Assembly (NCBI GenBank): GCA_018664365.1
Contig: JABJOK010000024.1
Location: forward strand, 1-9,651
Source: Candidatus Peregrinibacteria bacterium
GTDB lineage: Bacteria; Patescibacteriota; Gracilibacteria; UBA1369; LOWO2-01-FULL-3
Direction: 5' to 3'
Length of the DNA stretch: 9,651 nucleotides
The position numbers were made by a program, and so were the translations under genes. Below, in pieces: positions 1-5,911 of this stretch. The notes under the pieces are model-generated. The model made no database searches, had not been told where the DNA came from, and saw nothing but the letters and a program-made list of their open reading frames with translations. The number at the start of each line of letters is the position of its first letter. Position 1 is the first letter of the stretch.

Positions 1-1119
1 GATCACTGCCTCAGTAAATATGAACAGGTTGAGATAAAAGAGGTAGCTTTAGAGTACCAAAAAAGTCTTCTTACTGACTATATCCGCGTTATTTATGAAG
101 AGGAAAATGCTTTACTTGCATTTGACGATAATGGGGACGTTGATGCGTTTAAGATGTTGCTTGCAGATGGAACTGTTGGAGATAATTTAAGACAATTAGA
201 ATATTTTGACCTTTTAAATGAAGCGGGGCAGCAGTTGGTTGTAAAGCTTGAAGATCTTTCAAAGGATTTAAAGTCATATGACAAACGTCTTAGTTCTAAA
301 CTTTCTGATTTGACTATGTTTCAGGAAGAGATTGAGGCAGAGAAGGAGCAGCTTGAGATGCAAAAAATTTCAAAGGAAAACCTATTAAAGCTAACTGGCG
401 GTCAAGAGGATATTTATACTGAACTTCTTGAGCAAAGTATGAAGGAGCAGGAGGAATTGGTTATGGATATCAAGAAACTTGATGACGCTATTCAATTTAT
501 TCTGGAAAAAATCGAGGAAGAGGGGGTTAATTTCAACCCTGATGACTACATGGACCTTTTGGACTATAAAACTCAGGTTTTGTATGACTTCAGGCTTAAT
601 CATGATGGTTCAGGGTATGATTTTTCATGGCCTGTTACTCCAGAGAGGGGTATTTCTGCCTATTTCCGCGATCCGGGATATGCTGGAACCTTTGGTGTAA
701 GGCATAACGCTGTGGATCTTCCTGTATATCAGAGCTCTCCTGTTCGTGCTGCTGCACACGGAGTAGTTTATACGACTGCTGATAATGGATACGGTTACAG
801 CTACATCATTCTAGCGCACGCTAATGGCTTCATGACTGTTTATGGCCATATTAGCGATATCATTGTAGAAGAAGGGGATACTGTCCCACAGGGGTCAATT
901 ATAGGCCTTTCAGGGGGTATGCCTGGAACTCCTGGTTCTGGGTATATGACTACAGGACCTCATTTGCATTTTGAGATGTTGAAAAATGGATTCCACATAG
1001 ATCCTCTAGATTACTTATCTCTCAATGTCTTTGAAGAGGAAGATATTGAATGGCTCCCAGAAAAATACCTAGAGAAGTGGAAGGATGATAGTAATTTTGT
1101 ACCAGTAAGCCGGTTCTGA
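1..1119 (+). CDS. M23-family peptidoglycan endopeptidase with N-terminal coiled coil (5' end outside window)
   Basis: The frame is open from the first base to the TGA at 1117-1119, so the true start lies upstream; 372 codons are visible. Roughly the first 180 visible residues are charged, heptad-like helix (coiled coil). The C-terminal half is a LytM/peptidase M23 domain. It shows the zinc ligands His235 and Asp239 (HNAVD), the YGH motif with His283, and the HLH pair His321/His323 in GPHLHFE. M23 enzymes cut peptide cross-links in murein. The coiled coil plus M23 layout matches the EnvC/NlpD-like division hydrolases or activators. All metal ligands are present, so an active enzyme is more likely than a pure activator (inference). 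No signal peptide can be assessed because the N-terminus is missing. nth follows after 12 nt on the same strand and may be co-transcribed. Confidence 0.9.
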   Translation, partial: DHCLSKYEQVEIKEVALEYQKSLLTDYIRVIYEEENALLAFDDNGDVDAFKMLLADGTVGDNLRQLEYFDLLNEAGQQLVVKLEDLSKDLKSYDKRLSSKLSDLTMFQEEIEAEKEQLEMQKISKENLLKLTGGQEDIYTELLEQSMKEQEELVMDIKKLDDAIQFILEKIEEEGVNFNPDDYMDLLDYKTQVLYDFRLNHDGSGYDFSWPVTPERGISAYFRDPGYAGTFGVRHNAVDLPVYQSSPVRAAAHGVVYTTADNGYGYSYIILAHANGFMTVYGHISDIIVEEGDTVPQGSIIGLSGGMPGTPGSGYMTTGPHLHFEMLKNGFHIDPLDYLSLNVFEEEDIEWLPEKYLEKWKDDSNFVPVSRF

Positions 1120-1131
1120 TAGAATTTGGGC

Positions 1132-1770
1132 ATGAAGAATGTGCCTGAGATTATTTCAGTACTCAAGAGAACTTATCCTGATGCGAAGATCGCACTGAAT
1201 TTTGAGGATACATGGCAACTTCTTGTGGCTGTTGTTCTTTCTGCGCAGTGCACTGATGTGCGGGTAAACATGGTTACTCCCCCATTATTTAAGAAATATC
1301 CTCATGTTAAGGATTTTGCAAATTGCGATATCGAAGATTTGGAGAAGATGATCTATTCGACTGGATTTTACAAAAATAAGACAAAAAATATAAAAGCCGC
1401 TGCTGAAATGGTTGTAGGTGATTTTGGAGGAAAGGTTCCCTCTACTATGGAAGAATTATTAGAAATCCCTGGAGTCGCTCGTAAAACTGCCAACGTTATT
1501 CTGCATTCTGGATTTGGAAGGTGTGAAGGTGTTGTTGTTGATACACATGTGATTCGTCTTTCCGGAAAATTCAAGTGGGTTCCTCGGAAGTATGTTGAGT
1601 CAAAAAATGCTGTAAAAATTGAGCAGGAATTGATGAAGCTGGTTTCTAAAAAGGACTGGGGTAAGCTTTCGCATCTTCTTATCTTTCATGGGCGAAATAC
1701 CTGCATTGCGCGCAGGCCAAAATGCAAGGAGTGTCCTCTAAGTCAAATCTGTCCTTCTTCTGAGGTGTGA
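1132..1770 (+). CDS. nth: Endonuclease III (DNA glycosylase / AP lyase)
   Basis: This 212-residue protein matches the usual length of bacterial endonuclease III, the base-excision-repair enzyme that removes oxidised pyrimidines and nicks AP sites. The helix-hairpin-helix is at about 109-124 (LEIPGVARKTANVIL) and carries the Schiff-base Lys118. The catalytic Asp137 is in VDTHVIRLS. The C-terminus holds a complete 4Fe-4S loop, Cys191-x6-Cys198-x2-Cys201-x5-Cys207, with the spacing known from E. coli Nth. The protein ends five residues after the last Cys, so the TGA at 1768-1770 is a real stop. ATG at 1132 was chosen. An in-frame TTG at 1126 would add only two residues, and neither start has a clear Shine-Dalgarno site. 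The gene lies 12 nt behind the M23 gene and converges with the next gene, with 15 nt between the stops. Confidence 0.96.
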   Translation: MKNVPEIISVLKRTYPDAKIALNFEDTWQLLVAVVLSAQCTDVRVNMVTPPLFKKYPHVKDFANCDIEDLEKMIYSTGFYKNKTKNIKAAAEMVVGDFGGKVPSTMEELLEIPGVARKTANVILHSGFGRCEGVVVDTHVIRLSGKFKWVPRKYVESKNAVKIEQELMKLVSKKDWGKLSHLLIFHGRNTCIARRPKCKECPLSQICPSSEV

Positions 1771-1785
1771 TTGGTGATCTGTACC

Positions 1786-2577
1786 CTATTTTGCCAAATA
1801 AATTGTTTTGATCTTTTCTGGGTCTTCCTTGATGCACTTTGGACAAGCGGTATACCACATCCACAGTTCTGTTGGCTTGTGACCTAGTTCTGTTTCAAGT
1901 TCTGTCATGTCCTCCTTCATCTTGCTCCAGGGTTTAGCTGATGCCTTGCAGTAGTATTCACCACTTAGATCGACTACGTTACTGTCTGGAGTTCCTTCTC
2001 CTGTAATCTCAAGCATTAGTGTTGACCAGAACATTCCGCCTTTATCAACTAGCATTGCTCCATCTGGAACGGTGTAGCCCGCTTTTTCTGCGCCTAATTT
2101 GGCTCTTGTTACATCAATTGCCATTGAGAATGGAAAGAAAAGAATTCTTGGGGAATATGTTTTGTAGAATTTCTTTGAAATCTGCTTCTTTTGCTTGTCC
2201 CACTGAGCCCCATCGATCTTTGCTGGGCAGTGGCAAGGGAGAGCCTCTCCTGTCGAGGCAGGTTTTTCTTCGGATGGAGTCTCTTGAGGCGTTGAGGCTT
2301 CCGCAGCTGGTGCAGCTTCTTGAGGCACTTCTGCCGGAGCTGGTTCTTGGGCTGGGGCCTCAGGCTGTGTCGAAGCTGGTTCTGCAGGTGCCGCCTCGGT
2401 AGCAGGAGTCGCTTCCGGAGCTTCAGGCGCTGCTGGAGTTGGCTGTGCAGGTGCAGGTGTTGACTCTGCAGCTGGAACTGTAGCCTGTTCTGGAGCCGGT
2501 GTTTCAGTAGGTGCTGCCGTAGGCTCAGCAGTATTGTTATCTGTTTTTGGGTCTGTAGGTTGTGTTGTATCGTCCAT
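1786..2577 (-). CDS. Hypothetical protein: Pro/Ala/Glu/Thr-rich N-terminal tail plus Cys-containing C-terminal domain
   Basis: I do not recognise this 263-residue protein. Residues 1-113 are a low-complexity tail made almost only of Pro, Ala, Glu, Thr, Gln and Ser, with AP, EAP and TPA repeats and no hydrophobic segment. Residues 114-263 look folded, with many aromatic residues. They contain a CHC motif (Cys115, Cys117), Cys210, and a CPKC motif (Cys245, Cys248) near the end. The two Cys pairs could form one zinc or redox site (inference). Such tails are common on surface proteins, but no signal peptide or membrane segment is visible, so the protein looks cytoplasmic. It starts 31 nt after asnS on the same strand and is probably co-transcribed with it. 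The ATG has no Shine-Dalgarno site; the leader is pyrimidine-rich (CTTACTCT). Confidence 0.85.
   Translation of the reverse strand: MDDTTQPTDPKTDNNTAEPTAAPTETPAPEQATVPAAESTPAPAQPTPAAPEAPEATPATEAAPAEPASTQPEAPAQEPAPAEVPQEAAPAAEASTPQETPSEEKPASTGEALPCHCPAKIDGAQWDKQKKQISKKFYKTYSPRILFFPFSMAIDVTRAKLGAEKAGYTVPDGAMLVDKGGMFWSTLMLEITGEGTPDSNVVDLSGEYYCKASAKPWSKMKEDMTELETELGHKPTELWMWYTACPKCIKEDPEKIKTIYLAK
2239..2577 (-). repeat. Low-complexity Pro/Ala/Glu/Thr coding tract
   Basis: Codons 1-113 of the hypothetical protein downstream of asnS consist of degenerate short repeats (AP, EAP, TPA, PAE). Codons for Pro, Ala and Glu dominate, making this stretch GC-richer than its surroundings. The repeats are irregular at the DNA level, with no perfect tandem unit. 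Confidence 0.75.
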
Positions 2578-2608
2578 AGAGTAAGGTGTTTAAATTTTGT
2601 CTATTGTA

Positions 2609-3910
2609 CTACGGTCTAATCCTGTTTATCAAGCGAGGGAATGGAATTGTCTCTCTAATGTGCTTTGTGCCGCAAATCCATCCGGTGAGCCTTTCTAGTC
2701 CTATACCGAATCCTGAGTGTGGAACTGATCCATATTTTCTAAGATCTAGGTACCAGCTAAACTCCTTCTCGTCGAGTCCATGCTCCTTGATTCTTCCTAA
2801 AAGCACGTCGTAATCTGCCTCACGTTCTGATCCACCAATGACTTCTCCGTATCCTTCAGGTGCTAGCATGTCTGCGCAAAGTGCTAGATTCTCATTTTCT
2901 GGATCACGTTTCATGTAGAAGGCCTTTACCTCTGCTGGATATTTCTCTACGAAAATAGGTTTGTCGTATTTGTTTGTAAGGATTGTCTCGTCATCTCCAC
3001 CAAGATCATCATTCTCCTTAATATCTGATCCCATTTCCTGAAGTTCCTTCACGACCTCAGCATGGGTCTTATAGATAAATGGTGCTTCGATTTTTTCTAA
3101 AGCTGACACGTCACGCTCAAGATCAGCAAGTTCCTTCTTATTTTCCTCTAGAGCCTTTTTTATCACGTGAACTATCAATCCTTCTTGAATCTTCATATTC
3201 TCTTCATGCTCCACAAATGCTGCCTCCGCATCCATCATCCAAAATTCTGTAAGGTGACGTCGAGTTTTAGACTTCTCTGCACGGAAAACTGGACCAAAGT
3301 CGAAGCATCTTCCAACTGAAAAGATAGCCGCCTCTAGGTAGAGCTGCCCAGACTGTGAAAGATAGGCTTTCCCCTCATCAAAATACTCAACATCAAAGAG
3401 AGTAGTGGTTCCCTCGCAAGCATTTGGGGTAAGGATTGGCGAATCGATCTTTATAAATCCCTCCTTATTAAGATACTCGTAAATTCCATTAATAATTGTG
3501 TTTCTAACAATCTGAATCGCCCGCTGCCTCTTGGAGCGAAGCCAAAGGTGTCGATTTTCAAGTAAAAAGTCTGTTCCGTGCTCCTTTTTAGCGATTGGGT
3601 ATTCCCCATCAACCAAATGAACGATCTCTATCTCTGAAACCTGCAGCTCAAAGACGTCATCGTGCTTTGGGTGCTGAGTAACCTCTCCGGTAACCTTAAC
3701 CGATGACTCCATTGTTAGCTTGTCAGCCGTCTTAAAAACCTCTGTCTCCTCAGATTTATCGAAAACCACCCCCTGAACTACTCCGCTACCGTCGCGAAGT
3801 TGCAAGAAGTGAATCCCCTTTCCTCCTCTTTTATTGAACATCCAGCCTTGAATTGTAGCGGTCTTGCCTACGTGATCTTTTAGATCCTTTATAAAAACTG
3901 TATCAGCCAT
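2609..3910 (-). CDS. asnS: Asparaginyl-tRNA synthetase (class IIb)
   Basis: The 433-residue protein charges tRNA-Asn with asparagine in the cytoplasm. An N-terminal OB-fold anticodon-binding domain spans about 15-100. The class II catalytic core then shows motif 1 near 152-162 (FIKIDSPILTP), QSGQLYLE at 186-193, motif 2 from 209 (FRAEKS, then RRHLTEF), and motif 3 at 400-408 (GFGIGLERL). The ending (WICGTKHIRETIPFPR then LINRIRP) is characteristic of AsnRS rather than AspRS. Length is slightly below that of E. coli AsnRS. The ATG at 3908-3910 lies in an AT-rich leader without Shine-Dalgarno; an extended -10 promoter sits just upstream. The hypothetical tail protein follows after 31 nt. Direct charging of tRNA-Asn is implied; no amidotransferase gene is in the window. 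Confidence 0.97.
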   Translation of the reverse strand: MADTVFIKDLKDHVGKTATIQGWMFNKRGGKGIHFLQLRDGSGVVQGVVFDKSEETEVFKTADKLTMESSVKVTGEVTQHPKHDDVFELQVSEIEIVHLVDGEYPIAKKEHGTDFLLENRHLWLRSKRQRAIQIVRNTIINGIYEYLNKEGFIKIDSPILTPNACEGTTTLFDVEYFDEGKAYLSQSGQLYLEAAIFSVGRCFDFGPVFRAEKSKTRRHLTEFWMMDAEAAFVEHEENMKIQEGLIVHVIKKALEENKKELADLERDVSALEKIEAPFIYKTHAEVVKELQEMGSDIKENDDLGGDDETILTNKYDKPIFVEKYPAEVKAFYMKRDPENENLALCADMLAPEGYGEVIGGSEREADYDVLLGRIKEHGLDEKEFSWYLDLRKYGSVPHSGFGIGLERLTGWICGTKHIRETIPFPRLINRIRP

Positions 3911-3936
3911 ATTGAATAATTAGTTATTTCGGCAGC

Positions 3937-3945
3937 ATTTTAGCA
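3937..3945 (-). promoter_or_regulatory. Extended -10 promoter for asnS
   Basis: On the - strand the sequence TGCTAAAAT matches an extended -10 element (TGnTATAAT, one mismatch). Initiation about 7 nt downstream would leave a leader of about 20 nt before the asnS ATG. No good -35 is visible, which is normal for extended -10 promoters. The call rests on sequence match only. Confidence 0.4.
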
Positions 3946-3954
3946 GGAAAGAAA

Positions 3955-3983
3955 TTGACTTAAAAGGGAGCCGTTGATAAATT
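3955..3983 (+). promoter_or_regulatory. Sigma-70-type promoter for tRNA-Gln
   Basis: TTGACT (3955-3960, 5/6 match to the -35 consensus) is followed after exactly 17 nt by TAAATT (3978-3983, 4/6 match to -10). Initiation near 3990 would give a short leader before the tRNA at 4003. It lies back to back with the asnS promoter. Confidence 0.55.
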
Positions 3984-4002
3984 ATTCTCGACCTATTCCT
4001 GT

Positions 4003-4077
4003 TGGGGCGTCGCCAAGTGGTAAGGCACATGGTTTTGGTCCATGCACTCCGGGGTTCGAATCCCTGCGCCCCAGCCA
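4003..4077 (+). tRNA. tRNA-Gln (anticodon UUG), CCA encoded
   Basis: A complete cloverleaf can be drawn. The acceptor stem pairs TGGGGCG (4003-4009) with CGCCCCA (4067-4073), with discriminator G4074 and encoded CCA 4075-4077. The anticodon arm is CATGG / CCATG around the loop TTTTGGT, giving anticodon TTG, which reads glutamine codon CAA. The T arm is CGGGG / CCCTG with the loop TTCGAAT. The weak first pair (U1-A72) is typical of tRNA-Gln. The accessory block begins directly behind its 3' end, so the gene is a candidate integration site. Confidence 0.97.
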
Positions 4078-4212
4078 AAAAAAACTAAACCTGTCTTGTT
4101 GATCCGTGTACCTATGGATGACGGGCGGGCTTTGAAATAGAAGTTATTGATTTAATGGATCCCTTGTTGCTCTTGCGAGGGTAGCAGACCCGCTTACTAT
4201 AGGGCGACGGGC
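4078..4212. other. Gene-free spacer between tRNA-Gln and the accessory genes
   Basis: No convincing gene is seen in these 135 bp. The stretch starts with an A-run and is GC-rich at its right end, unlike the AT-rich gene that follows. The motif GACGGGC occurs twice (near 4120 and 4206), and GCGGG (4125-4129) could pair with CCCGC (4189-4193). The frame of the next gene is open back to 4156 but has no ATG, GTG or TTG. A copy of the tRNA 3' end was not found here. Confidence 0.5.
4173..4200 (+). promoter_or_regulatory. Possible promoter of the UPF0489/nuclease pair
   Basis: TTGCGA (4173-4178) and TACTAT (4195-4200), 16 nt apart, each match the sigma-70 hexamers at 4 of 6 positions. Initiation about 7 nt downstream would fall only about 6 nt before the ATG at 4213, implying a nearly leaderless transcript. 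That would fit the lack of a Shine-Dalgarno site. Weak evidence, from sequence match only. Confidence 0.3.
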
Positions 4213-5001
4213 ATGATGGAAAATTTTAATGTGCTATTATTTACACAGAATTCATTAAAGTATTCTATGTGTAAAAATGGTTTTATTATTCCATTTAAGG
4301 GTAAAAACCCTTCAGGGGCATATGACCTGAATCTATTATTTAGAAAGGGGAATTTCTTTATTATGGACAATCATCTTGCTGCAGCTTGGTGTTGGTTGCA
4401 GTCAATTGATTTAGGTAAGCAGTACAACTATTTCCATATAGATAGACATTATGACTTGCTAGATTCACAACTTGAAAAATGGTTAAAATATTTAGATGAA
4501 AATAAAATTAAACTTGCAGAAATACCAATAAAAGACCTTTTGAAATTGAAATGTTCAATTGATAGTGGGGTTCATGATGTTTTTCAAATTTTTAGGTGGG
4601 ACAATTATCTACCAATTTTTACTAAAACTTTTCCAAGTATAATTGCTAAATCATTTTTTGCTACACATAAGGATGGCACGGTTCCTGAGTGGTTCAAAAT
4701 GGTTGAGCTTGATGTTCCATCACTTATGAATAATTTTCTTTATGATTCTGGTACAGGAGATGTAAAAAAATGGATTTTGAATATTGATATTGATTACTTT
4801 TTTGTTAAACATGATGGTAAATATTTACAAATTATTAGTGATGATTTCATTCTAGAAATGTGCAGTGAAATTAAGAAGCGAAAAGATGATATTCAAGTTA
4901 TTACACTTGCTCTTAGCCCAGAATTTTGTGGGGGATGGAATAATTCTCTTAGAATAGCAAAAATATTCTCTTCCTATTTCAACTTAGGTTTTTCAATATA
5001 A
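4213..5001 (+). CDS. UPF0489 family protein (arginase-fold; peptide-arginase-like)
   Basis: The 262-residue protein shows the signature blocks of UPF0489: DNH at 52-54, HIDRHYD at 75-81, NIDIDYFF at 190-197 and SPEFCGGW at 235-242. The Asp/His positions resemble the metal-binding motifs of the arginase/ureohydrolase fold (DAHxD, DxD). One characterised bacterial member, OspR, converts arginine to ornithine in ribosomally made peptides, so this protein could be a metal-dependent hydrolase of peptidyl arginine or a related group. The substrate here is unknown, and no RiPP precursor or radical SAM gene is in the window. The gene is visibly AT-richer than the host block, and its ATG (an ATG-ATG pair) has no Shine-Dalgarno site. 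The nuclease-like gene follows after 35 nt on the same strand, probably in one operon. The family call is firm; the function is inference. Confidence 0.85.
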   Translation: MMENFNVLLFTQNSLKYSMCKNGFIIPFKGKNPSGAYDLNLLFRKGNFFIMDNHLAAAWCWLQSIDLGKQYNYFHIDRHYDLLDSQLEKWLKYLDENKIKLAEIPIKDLLKLKCSIDSGVHDVFQIFRWDNYLPIFTKTFPSIIAKSFFATHKDGTVPEWFKMVELDVPSLMNNFLYDSGTGDVKKWILNIDIDYFFVKHDGKYLQIISDDFILEMCSEIKKRKDDIQVITLALSPEFCGGWNNSLRIAKIFSSYFNLGFSI

Positions 5002-5024
5002 GTATTTCCATTGCAGAATTAACT

Positions 5025-5030
5025 TAGGAG
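5025..5030 (+). promoter_or_regulatory. Shine-Dalgarno site of the nuclease-like gene
   Basis: TAGGAG lies 6 nt before the ATG at 5037 and fixes this start over the later in-frame ATGs at codons 11 and 18. It is the only clear Shine-Dalgarno site in front of a gene in this window, which sets this gene apart from its neighbours. Confidence 0.7.
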
Positions 5031-5036
5031 TTTGAT

Positions 5037-5687
5037 ATGTCCGCTCTCTTGTCCTACAATGTTAGCATGCAAAACAAAATTAAGGGCATGTGGCCGTTTG
5101 AGTTAATCAAAGAGGGGTGTGATAAGTTTTATAATGAAAATGATAGATATCCCACAAGTCATGACTTTGATTTGACTGAATATTTGCCTAGTTCTGTCAC
5201 TATTAGAAAGAGGTTTGGAAGTTTTGCTAAATTCCGAAAACTTTTAGGGCAGGATATTAAAGATTATACTAAGGGTCCAGCCAGAAGTAATATTGTTAGA
5301 GCTTTAAGTGAAAGGGCTATAGAGGACGAGAATCTCGCTTATGAAAAACTCAGGTCCATCTATGGGGAAATGCATGTTCATCGTGAAAAGGAGTACGCAT
5401 TTAGGAATCGTGTTGATTTTTATATCTACTTTAGGGATGGATTTTTTGCCATAGATACTTTTTATCCTAAGCATGCAAGGGCGCTTCCAAATATTTTTAA
5501 TATTAAGGAGAAAAAATATATAAATTTCCCAGGAGTTATATATCTTGTTGTAATGAATAAAGATATCGAGAAGGAAGTTATTACAAAATTTCTTGGCCGA
5601 AGAAAGAAAGAAACCCCCTCTCATATTAAGCTAGTTCTTTTTTCCGATTTGGACGAAATCCTGAAGGGATATGCTCCCATTCAATAG
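5037..5687 (+). CDS. Homing-endonuclease-associated repeat protein with restriction-endonuclease-like C-terminal domain
   Basis: The 216-residue protein has two parts. Residues about 20-71 resemble the helical DNA-binding repeat associated with homing endonucleases (RYPTSHDFD, then TIRKRFGSFAKFRKLLG). Residues about 98-212 look like a PD-(D/E)xK or Vsr-like nuclease fold. The EYAFRNRVDFYI strand carries Asp127, followed by FFAIDTFYPK with Asp140 and Lys145, and a Lys-rich stretch at 157-160. The classical E-x-K is not intact, so catalysis is uncertain. A DNA-targeting or site-specific nuclease role is inferred. It follows the UPF0489 gene by 35 nt. Its last 57 nt overlap, on the other strand, the end of the 75-codon ORF coming from the phage block, which suggests a recombination junction nearby. 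Confidence 0.75.
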   Translation: MSALLSYNVSMQNKIKGMWPFELIKEGCDKFYNENDRYPTSHDFDLTEYLPSSVTIRKRFGSFAKFRKLLGQDIKDYTKGPARSNIVRALSERAIEDENLAYEKLRSIYGEMHVHREKEYAFRNRVDFYIYFRDGFFAIDTFYPKHARALPNIFNIKEKKYINFPGVIYLVVMNKDIEKEVITKFLGRRKKETPSHIKLVLFSDLDEILKGYAPIQ

Positions 5688-5858
5688 TACCAATTGCCCC
5701 TCTAGACACTCTAGGAACTGTCTCTTATCCATGTTTGTACTGTTTTTGAGTATATACTCGATGTAATCTTTTGAGCTTATCTCGCGTGCGTTTTCGCCCC
5801 TTTGAGCAAACTTTTTGTCGGATATTCCGACCGCTGAAGTTTTGATTAAGAATTTCAT
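5631..5858 (-). CDS. Small unknown protein downstream of the major capsid gene
   Basis: This 75-codon ORF follows the capsid gene by 53 nt on the same strand. I do not recognise the product; it is charged, with no membrane segment or known motif. In favour of a real gene, its ATG is preceded by the same kind of U-rich leader (AATTTATTTCTC before ATG) seen before the scaffold and capsid genes. Against it, the last 57 nt overlap the nuclease-like gene on the opposite strand, and the product may be a truncated or chimeric remnant whose natural C-terminus was lost where the phage block meets the cargo genes. In an intact phage, a head-tail connector gene would be expected about here; the sequence is too short to say whether this is one. 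Confidence 0.5.
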   Translation of the reverse strand: MKFLIKTSAVGISDKKFAQRGENAREISSKDYIEYILKNSTNMDKRQFLECLEGQLVLLNGSISLQDFVQIGKKN

Positions 5859-5867
5859 GAGAAATAA

Positions 5868-5906
5868 ATTTAAAAATTAAGAAGAGGGGGAAGTGGTGCT
5901 TCCCCC
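5868..5906 (-). terminator. Hairpin after the major capsid gene (weak terminator or processing site)
   Basis: Just past the capsid stop, the - strand carries a perfect 8-bp stem, GGGGGAAG / CTTCCCCC, around the 5-nt loop CACCA (5886-5906). It is followed by TCTTCTTAATTTTT. The T-tract is interrupted, so termination may be partial, leaving some read-through to the 75-codon ORF. A strong partial terminator behind a very highly expressed capsid gene would be unsurprising. Confidence 0.6.
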
Positions 5907-5911
5907 GAGGT

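Noticed and set aside
1126..1131. TTG start for nth, two codons upstream of the ATG
   Set aside because: It adds only two residues, has no ribosome binding site, and the ATG at 1132 gives the usual Nth N-terminus.
1768..1770. UGA recoded as glycine, as in some CPR lineages
   Set aside because: The TGA ends nth exactly where the family ends, and the M23 gene also ends with TGA followed directly by TAG. UGA behaves as a stop here.
2019..2402. 127-codon ORF on + opposite the Pro/Ala-rich gene
   Set aside because: It is the antisense of the low-complexity repeat tract; its Leu/Arg-rich translation has no domain and the - strand gene is better supported.
4195..4207. Resemblance of ACTATAGGGCGA to the end of a phage T7 promoter or cloning-vector sequence
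   Set aside because: Only the last 12 bases match; the upstream specificity part of the T7 promoter is absent and no other vector sequence surrounds it. Chance similarity is the simplest reading.
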